Shown: positions 7,414 through 12,068 of the stretch, one piece after another | Position numbering within the stretch: the first letter of the stretch is position 1 | Layout: every line of letters starts with the position of its first letter | DNA from: UBA3537 sp964219345 | Lineage (GTDB): Bacteria; Bacteroidota; Bacteroidia; Flavobacteriales; Flavobacteriaceae | Length of the DNA: 12,068 nucleotides | Assembly (NCBI GenBank): GCA_964219345.1 | Contig: CAXPPN010000042.1 | Coordinates: 1 to 12,068, forward strand | Direction of reading: 5' to 3' | Translations under genes and position numbers: made by a program | The notes under the pieces: model-generated | Told to the model about the DNA's origin: nothing | Database searches by the model: none | What the model saw: the letters and a program-made list of their open reading frames with translations, nothing else

Positions 7414-8238
7414 TTAAAGATTATAAATTTTAATAGCGTTAAGTCCTAAAACTTGTGATTTTATATTTGCAGAATATGCATTTAGATATTCACTAATTAA
7501 TGTTATTACTTTAGTATAATCCGCTGCAAGTAGACAAACAGGCCAGTCTGATCCAAATAGAATTCGGTTGGCACCAAAACACGAAAATACATGATCTATA
7601 AAGGGTGTAAAATCTTCTTTTGTAAAACAAAAGTCTTTAGTTTCTGTTACCATTCCAGAAAGCTTACAATGAACATTTTCAAATTTAGACAATGCCGTTA
7701 TGTTGGTTTTCCATAATTCAGTCATAGGCTGCGAAATATTTGGTTTGGCAATATGGTCTAATATAAAGGTTTGCTTTGGAAATTTTTTAACCATTTGGAC
7801 GGCTGCTGGAAGTTGTTTCGGAAAAACAAGAATATCAAAAGTAAGATTATATTTCGATAGCAAACCTATTCCATGTTGTACATCTTTACGAAGTAAAAAA
7901 TCGTCTTTCTCAGATTGTACAATATGTCGTACTCCCTTAAATAAATTATTGGTAGTAAAATGCTTTAAGCGATCTTCAAGATTTTCAGCAATTAAATCTA
8001 CCCAACCTACAACCCCTTTTATAAATGGATTATGTTTAGCACATTCCAACAAAAATTCTGTTTCTATTTCAGTTTGATCTGCTTGAACAGCAATACAGCC
8101 ATTAACTCCATTTTCTTGTAAAATTGGTTTTAAATCATTGGGAAGAAAATCCTTTCGAATAACCTCCATAGAGTCATCAATCCAAATGTCTCTTTGAGGG
8201 TTATAATTCCAAAAATGTTGATGGCTATCTATAATCAT
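7414..8238 (-). CDS. Amidohydrolase-family L-fuconolactonase
   Basis: The 274-residue protein belongs to the COG3618 branch of the amidohydrolase superfamily, which includes L-fucono-1,5-lactonase and related sugar lactonases. The metal-site marks are D-S-H6-Q-H8-F-W at the N terminus, G-V-R-H105 in the middle, D-H162-I-A-K-P, and F-G-S-D231-W-P-V near the end. It should open L-fuconolactone to L-fuconate in the cytoplasm, between the fucose dehydrogenase downstream and the dehydratase upstream. The start at 8238 is preferred: its ATG overlaps the TGA of the hydrolase gene as ATGA, and the family motif I-I-D-S-H-Q-H begins at residue 2, as is usual. An in-frame TTG at 8253 would add only five residues and overlap the previous gene by 19 nt. 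The lactonase function is well supported; fuconolactone as the exact substrate comes from operon context. Confidence 0.88.
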   Translation of the reverse strand: MIIDSHQHFWNYNPQRDIWIDDSMEVIRKDFLPNDLKPILQENGVNGCIAVQADQTEIETEFLLECAKHNPFIKGVVGWVDLIAENLEDRLKHFTTNNLFKGVRHIVQSEKDDFLLRKDVQHGIGLLSKYNLTFDILVFPKQLPAAVQMVKKFPKQTFILDHIAKPNISQPMTELWKTNITALSKFENVHCKLSGMVTETKDFCFTKEDFTPFIDHVFSCFGANRILFGSDWPVCLLAADYTKVITLISEYLNAYSANIKSQVLGLNAIKIYNL

Positions 8239-9089
8239 TTGTAAGCTATACAAGTTTGTCTTGAAGTTCCTAATCCCTCAATTCCTAATTCTACAACATC
8301 ACCGTCTTTCAAATAACGAGGAGGTGTTAATCCTAAACCGACCCCAAATGGTGTTCCTGTTGAAATAATATCACCAGGTAATAAAGTCATGTATTGGCTT
8401 ATGTAACTAACCACTTGCTGAACATTAAAAATAAAATCTGAAGTACTACTGTTTTGCATTTCTTCTCCATTAACCTTAAGCCAAAGATTTAAATTGTTTG
8501 GATTATCAATTTCTTCGGGGGTAGCAATAAATGGCCCAATTGGTGCAAAAGTATCGCAGCTTTTTCCTTTTACCCATTGCCCAGATTGCTCTAATTGGAA
8601 TGCGCGTTCGCTAACATCATTATGTAATACATAACCAGCCACATGATGTAATGCTTCACTTTCACTAACATAAGATGCTTTTTTACCTATAACTACCGCT
8701 AATTCAACTTCCCAGTCCGTTTTTTTGCTACCTTTAGGAATAATTATAGGATCATTTGGTCCAACAATTGCAGTGGTTGCCTTAAAGAATAAAACTGGTT
8801 CATCAGGAATACTCATTCCACTTTCAGCAGCATGTTTGGCATAATTTAGTCCAACACAAACAATTTTTGAAGGTCGCATTAAAGGTGGCCCCAAGCGAAC
8901 ATCATTGCTAACAATTGGACAATTTTCTTGATTTTTATCAAGCCAAATTCGTAGTTTTTCTATTCCATTGTTTCCAAAAAAAGCTTCGTCAAAATCATCA
9001 CAAAATGCAGAAACGTCTAGCCTGTTTCCATTTTCTAAAAGAATTCCTGGTTTTTCCTTATCAACTGCTCCAAATCGAATTAACCTCAT
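8235..9089 (-). CDS. FAH-family hydrolase, predicted 2,4-diketo-3-deoxy-L-fuconate hydrolase
   Basis: The 284-residue protein is a fumarylacetoacetate hydrolase family enzyme of the usual length. Residues 1-60 form the small N-terminal domain. The catalytic domain shows V-G-L-N-Y-A-K-H86, the metal ligands W-E127-V-E129 and N-D158, K176 in K-G-K-S-C-D-T-F-A-P-I-G-P, and S-T-G-T-P-F-G-V-G near the end. Such enzymes cleave C-C bonds of beta-diketo acids using Mg2+ or Mn2+. With a dehydratase and a 4-dehydrogenase just upstream, it most likely splits 2,4-diketo-3-deoxy-L-fuconate into pyruvate and L-lactate, as in the Xanthomonas fucose and Sphingomonas L-rhamnose (LRA6) pathways. Automatic annotation may call it ureidoglycolate lyase, which the context does not support. 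It begins 5 nt after the previous stop and its TGA overlaps the lactonase ATG. Confidence 0.87.
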   Translation of the reverse strand: MRLIRFGAVDKEKPGILLENGNRLDVSAFCDDFDEAFFGNNGIEKLRIWLDKNQENCPIVSNDVRLGPPLMRPSKIVCVGLNYAKHAAESGMSIPDEPVLFFKATTAIVGPNDPIIIPKGSKKTDWEVELAVVIGKKASYVSESEALHHVAGYVLHNDVSERAFQLEQSGQWVKGKSCDTFAPIGPFIATPEEIDNPNNLNLWLKVNGEEMQNSSTSDFIFNVQQVVSYISQYMTLLPGDIISTGTPFGVGLGLTPPRYLKDGDVVELGIEGLGTSRQTCIAYK

Positions 9090-9094
9090 ATATA

Positions 9095-9880
9095 TTATTT
9101 TGAATTAAGTGTTATATAACCTCCATCGATACCATAATTAGTTCCAGTAACAAAACTAGCTTCGTCGGAACATAAAAATAAGGCTAGGTCGGCTATTTCT
9201 TGTGGTTTTCCCATACGACCTATGGGTTGTGTTTTTGAAAGTTTTTCAAACATTTCTATTTCATTCCCTTTATAGTTTTTCTTAATAAAACCATCAACAA
9301 AAGGGGTGTGAACACGAGCCGGTGAGATGCAATTACATCTAATATTATCGTCTATATAATCTTTAGCTATTGAATAGGTCATGGTTAATACCGCTCCCTT
9401 AGTCATAGAGTATGCAAATCGATCTGAAATACCAACAGATGATGCTATTGAGGCCATGTTTAAGATAACACCGCCACCATTATTTTTCATAAAAGGAATA
9501 CATACTTTTAAGCAATTATAAACCCCTTTAATATTGATGTTATATAAACGATCTAAGTCTTCCTCTTCACAAGATTCAATATTTCCCACATGTGCTATAC
9601 CGGCATTGTTAATTAAAATATCAATTGAACCTAATGAAGCAATTGATGAAATAGTTTTTGAAACTTCTTCAAAATTGGAAACATCACAGAAATAAGCATT
9701 TGCTAGTAAATTTTGGGCTTTTATATCTTGCGCGGTTTCATTAGCAGAGTCAATGTCGTAATCTAATATATGCACGTAAGCTCCTTGAATTGAAAGGGTT
9801 TCAGCTATAGCCTTTCCAATACCACTTCCGCCTCCAGTAATAATTGCATTTTTATTTTTTAAAGAAAATTTAATATTCAT
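9095..9880 (-). CDS. SDR oxidoreductase, predicted 2-keto-3-deoxy-L-fuconate 4-dehydrogenase
   Basis: The 261-residue classical SDR has an intact active site: T15-G-G-G-S-G-I-G22 cofactor motif, Asp40 after the second strand (a sign of NAD preference), N91-N-A-G94, S144, and Y157-S-M-T-K161, with the family end motif G-x-x-Y-G-I-D-G-G-Y. The section after the active site (I-R-C-N-C-I-S-P-A-R-V-H-T-P) resembles the clade that includes bacterial keto-deoxy-sugar-acid dehydrogenases and human BDH2. It lies between the dehydratase and the diketo acid hydrolase, so the fitting reaction is oxidation of the 4-hydroxyl of 2-keto-3-deoxy-L-fuconate to the 2,4-diketo acid. It begins 9 nt after the dehydratase stop and ends 5 nt before the hydrolase start. 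SDR membership is certain, and the substrate is inferred from gene order. Confidence 0.85.
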   Translation of the reverse strand: MNIKFSLKNKNAIITGGGSGIGKAIAETLSIQGAYVHILDYDIDSANETAQDIKAQNLLANAYFCDVSNFEEVSKTISSIASLGSIDILINNAGIAHVGNIESCEEEDLDRLYNINIKGVYNCLKVCIPFMKNNGGGVILNMASIASSVGISDRFAYSMTKGAVLTMTYSIAKDYIDDNIRCNCISPARVHTPFVDGFIKKNYKGNEIEMFEKLSKTQPIGRMGKPQEIADLALFLCSDEASFVTGTNYGIDGGYITLNSK

Positions 9881-9889
9881 ATTATAGCT

Positions 9890-11557
9890 TTATAATGATA
9901 GTCCTCTTTTCCAAGGAATAAAATCGTTTTGTCCTAATCGGCGAGAATTAACTTCAATTTCTCCGCTTGCCACTCTTATAATATACGATAAAAGGGCTTC
10001 GCCGCAGCTTTCTATCGTTTCTGTTCCTTCAATAATGGTACCCGTATTAAAATCAATAATATCATTCATCTTTTTATAAATGAAGGTGTTAGTAGAAACT
10101 TTTATAACTGGTACTGCCGGGTTACCAGTTGGGGTTCCAAGTCCCGTTGTAAATAAAATTAAATTCGCTCCAGATCCCGCTAGTCCCGTTGTAGATTCTA
10201 CATCGTTTCCAGGTGTGCATAAAAGATTTAATCCTGGATTAACGAGTTGTTCAGTGTAATCTAAAACATCTACAATTGGTGAAGTTCCGCCTTTTTTTGC
10301 TGCACCAGCTGACTTAATTGCGTCAGTGATTAATCCATCTTTTATGTTACCTGGTGAGGGATTTGCAGAGAAGCCAGCTCCAAGTGCAGTTGCTTTTGTG
10401 TTATAAGCCGTCATTATTTTTGCAAATTTTTCTGCCTTTTCAACTTCTTTACATCTATTAATTAACTCTTGTTCTACACCATTTAGTTCTGGGAATTCAG
10501 AAAGTATTGCAGAACCGCCTAAACCAACAATCAAATCGGAAACATAACCCAATGTTGGATTTGCAGAGATTCCCGAAAATCCATCTGAACCACCACACTC
10601 CAAGCCAACAGTTAGCTTACTTAACGGAGCTGGTAACCTTGAAATTTTATTGGCTTTAACAAGACCAATAAATGTTTTTTTAATGGCTTCTGCAATATAT
10701 TCAGGTTCTGAATTACTTTTTTGTTGCTCTAAAAAATATACAGTTTTATTTGAATTAGGTGCAATACGCTTCAACGCTCGCTCCAAAATACTTATTTGTG
10801 CGTGCTGACAACCTAAGCTTAAAATTGTAGCTCCTGCTACATTGGGATTATTGATATAACCTGCTAATAAATGACATAAAGTTACAGCATCAGAAGTTGA
10901 ACCGCCACAACCACCATCGTGTGTTAAAAAGTAAATGCCATCTACGTTTGGAAACAAAGAGTTTTTTTGCTTCTTTTTGGTTTTAGATATAACATCTATA
11001 TTCATCAAATCGCTTTCTGATGCTCCAGATTCATAGTTATCTATCAACGCTGTCAAATCGAATGATTTTTTGCTTGAGTTTTCATAACCCAGTCCACCAA
11101 GTATAGCATGTTGTAGCGTTTCTATATTTCTATTTTGACAAAATACAAGAGGAATTACAAGCCAATTATTTTCTGTACCGACAGTTCCATCACCACGATG
11201 ATATCCTAAAAATGTACTATTTGAAAATTTTTCAATATTTGGCCTAACCCATTTATCTTGGTTATTGGATTTAGAAACAACATAGTCCGCAGTTTCGTGG
11301 GTAATGTTATTTGTGGAAATATGCTCTCCTTTGGAAATTGTTTTTTTTACCTTACCTACTACCACTCCATACATGTAGACAGAATCTCCGATATTTAAAT
11401 GTTCAATCGAAAATTTATGCTTAGCTGCAACATTACTAAATAGTTTAAATTCATCATCCTCTAATTTAATTATATCGCCTTTTATTAAATCACGTAAAGC
11501 AACAACGATGTTATCATTTGGATGAATTTTTAAAATTTTAGAAAGATTTTTTACCAT
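9890..11557 (-). CDS. UxaA-family sugar-acid dehydratase, predicted L-fuconate dehydratase
   Basis: The 555-residue protein belongs to the altronate/galactarate dehydratase (UxaA/GarD) family. Residues about 8-90 form the N-terminal SAF-like domain (I-H-P-N-D-N-I-V-V-A). The large domain carries F-P-N-V-D-G near 202, T-H-D-G-G-C217-G-G, L-G-C250-Q-H252, G-L-E-C321-G-G-S-D-G-F-S-G, N-P-S-P-G-N near 409, C447-T-P-G-N-D, T-T-G-L-G-T-P-T-G, and the terminal W-K-R-G-L-S-L. As I recall E. coli UxaA, its G-C-T-Q-K motif is here G418-A-A-K-K and G-T-P-Y-G is here G-T-P-T-G; a basic linker near 190-200 (K-T-K-K-K-Q-K) also makes this protein longer than its roughly 495 residues. The other genes need a fuconate to 2-keto-3-deoxyfuconate step and no enolase-superfamily dehydratase is present, so this is the candidate. 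It is the first catabolic gene, starting 35 nt after the upstream stop. Confidence 0.82.
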   Translation of the reverse strand: MVKNLSKILKIHPNDNIVVALRDLIKGDIIKLEDDEFKLFSNVAAKHKFSIEHLNIGDSVYMYGVVVGKVKKTISKGEHISTNNITHETADYVVSKSNNQDKWVRPNIEKFSNSTFLGYHRGDGTVGTENNWLVIPLVFCQNRNIETLQHAILGGLGYENSSKKSFDLTALIDNYESGASESDLMNIDVISKTKKKQKNSLFPNVDGIYFLTHDGGCGGSTSDAVTLCHLLAGYINNPNVAGATILSLGCQHAQISILERALKRIAPNSNKTVYFLEQQKSNSEPEYIAEAIKKTFIGLVKANKISRLPAPLSKLTVGLECGGSDGFSGISANPTLGYVSDLIVGLGGSAILSEFPELNGVEQELINRCKEVEKAEKFAKIMTAYNTKATALGAGFSANPSPGNIKDGLITDAIKSAGAAKKGGTSPIVDVLDYTEQLVNPGLNLLCTPGNDVESTTGLAGSGANLILFTTGLGTPTGNPAVPVIKVSTNTFIYKKMNDIIDFNTGTIIEGTETIESCGEALLSYIIRVASGEIEVNSRRLGQNDFIPWKRGLSL

Positions 11558-11589
11558 TAATTAAATTGATGTTGTGTAGGAAATTTAAA

Positions 11590-11628
11590 GTATTAATACG
11601 AAATTATTTTTCCGTTTTTAGTTACAAA
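11590..11628 (-). promoter_or_regulatory. Possible Bacteroidota promoter for the fucose operon
   Basis: Read on the minus strand, TTTG (11628-11625) is followed after 18 nt by TAATTTCG (11606-11599). The Bacteroidota consensus is TTTG about 17-23 nt before TAnnTTTG, so this differs at one base of the -7 box. Transcription would begin near 11590-11594, leaving a leader of about 35 nt before the dehydratase ATG. The element lies inside the last codons of the upstream gene. In DNA this AT-rich such matches arise by chance, so support is modest. Confidence 0.3.
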
Positions 11629-12068
11629 TAAATTACCAGACCCTATTTGACCATAATTGTTAATTCGATTAGTTGAAGATGAAGTTGATCCTCCATTTTG
11701 ATTAACAACACTATATAAATAATCTCCTAGAGTCATGGTCAAAGAGCTAACTTGCACTTGAGTGATTGCATTATTCCATACACCATTGCCATCTTGCACT
11801 TCCAAAATCAACCCCGATTCAGAGATGCCATTAAGTTCGCTCTCTTCATAGCTAAAACTAACAACCCCTGAGTAATCCGACAGTACTTCTGTCATTGTAT
11901 ACACTCTATTGATACTGCTATTGTCCCCTACAACAATTGGCGTTGATGTACGATCAAATGCATTGGGACCAGCAATAGTGTAAGTAGCACTTGGTGCTAA
12001 CTCAAGACCGTCTATTGTTACTGAACTATTGGCATCTATGCTAATGCTGTTGCCAGATGCAATACTGA
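11593..12068 (-). CDS. C-terminal part of an unrecognised, probably extracellular beta-rich protein
   Basis: The frame is open from the right edge to a TAA at 11593, giving 157 residues of a longer protein whose start lies outside the window. An internal GTG at 11904 is not a true start because the frame continues upstream without a stop. The composition is rich in Ser, Thr, Asn, Val and Ile with few charged residues, typical of secreted beta-strand proteins. The segment N-A-F-D-R-T-S-T-P-I-V followed by I-N-R-V-Y-T, then Y-S-G-V-V-S-F-S-Y-E and a short acidic L-I-L-E-V-Q-D-G-N-G, resembles the C-terminal region of large Bacteroidota surface proteins. No recognisable type IX secretion tail was seen after it; the chain ends in a Ser/Asn-rich stretch and N-L-F-V-T-K-N-G. 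I cannot assign a function. Its stop is 35 nt before the dehydratase gene, so co-transcription is possible but unproven. Confidence 0.7.
   Translation of the reverse strand, partial: SIASGNSISIDANSSVTIDGLELAPSATYTIAGPNAFDRTSTPIVVGDNSSINRVYTMTEVLSDYSGVVSFSYEESELNGISESGLILEVQDGNGVWNNAITQVQVSSLTMTLGDYLYSVVNQNGGSTSSSTNRINNYGQIGSGNLFVTKNGKIISY

Noticed and set aside
7700..8077. Plus-strand open frame of 125 codons
   Set aside because: It is antisense to the conserved fuconolactonase, has no family resemblance, and is explained by the codon pattern of the opposite strand.
6271..9089. L-rhamnose catabolism as an alternative reading of the mutarotase, SDR, lactonase and FAH genes
   Set aside because: The same reaction types serve L-rhamnose, but the GH29 fucosidase and FucP-type permease in the same run favour L-fucose. 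Dual use is not excluded.
8235..9089. Ureidoglycolate lyase or aromatic degradation role for the FAH-family protein
   Set aside because: The fold is shared, but no purine or aromatic pathway genes are nearby, whereas the diketo acid step is needed here.
8915..9103. Plus-strand open frame of 62 codons
   Set aside because: It is antisense to the start of the FAH-family gene and the end of the SDR gene, and has no recognisable content.
11561..11588. Seven-base inverted repeat TTAAATT / AATTTAA, with a 14-base spacer, before the dehydratase start
   Set aside because: It contains only A and T, does not extend further, and repeats of this size are expected by chance in such DNA; not enough to call an operator or terminator.

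Overview
The window is AT-rich, and every recognisable gene lies on the minus strand, so transcription runs from right to left. Lipoprotein signal peptides, a CxPxR-type sulfatase, a GH29 fucosidase, very tight gene packing and the lack of clear Shine-Dalgarno sequences point to a Bacteroidota genome. A marine flavobacterium that degrades algal polysaccharide is most likely. No taxonomic marker is present, so this is inference.

Layout in order of transcription. (1) 12068-11593 holds the C-terminal end of an unrecognised, probably surface-exposed beta-rich protein that runs off the window. (2) 11557-5119 holds seven cytoplasmic genes that together form the non-phosphorylated L-fucose pathway. 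They are a UxaA-family dehydratase (predicted L-fuconate dehydratase), an SDR (predicted 2-keto-3-deoxy-L-fuconate 4-dehydrogenase), an FAH-family hydrolase (predicted 2,4-diketo-3-deoxy-L-fuconate hydrolase), an amidohydrolase (L-fuconolactonase), a second SDR (predicted L-fucose dehydrogenase), a RhaM-type mutarotase and an FMN-dependent L-lactate dehydrogenase-type enzyme. (3) 5103-1 holds the polysaccharide-facing genes: secreted GH29 alpha-L-fucosidase, FucP-type permease, CE2-like esterase lipoprotein and a sulfatase lipoprotein cut by the left edge.

The eleven genes from 11557 leftward are separated by at most 15 nt. Two junctions are ATGA overlaps and one is a TAATG overlap, so they look like one operon. 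A possible Bacteroidota-type promoter (TTTG-N18-TAATTTCG) lies inside the 3' end of the upstream gene.

Proposed logic: sulfatase and esterase strip sulfate and acyl groups from a fucose-containing polysaccharide, GH29 releases L-fucose and FucP imports it. Mutarotase, dehydrogenase, lactonase, dehydratase, 4-dehydrogenase and hydrolase then convert it to pyruvate plus L-lactate, and the FMN enzyme turns L-lactate into a second pyruvate.

The two most notable points are both inside this pathway. The dehydratase slot is filled by a UxaA-like enzyme instead of the enolase-superfamily L-fuconate dehydratase known from Xanthomonas. The predicted L-fucose dehydrogenase has Asn where the SDR catalytic Lys is expected. 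No SusC/SusD pair, regulator, RNA gene, mobile element or CRISPR array was seen, and no stretch above 300 bases lacks a gene.
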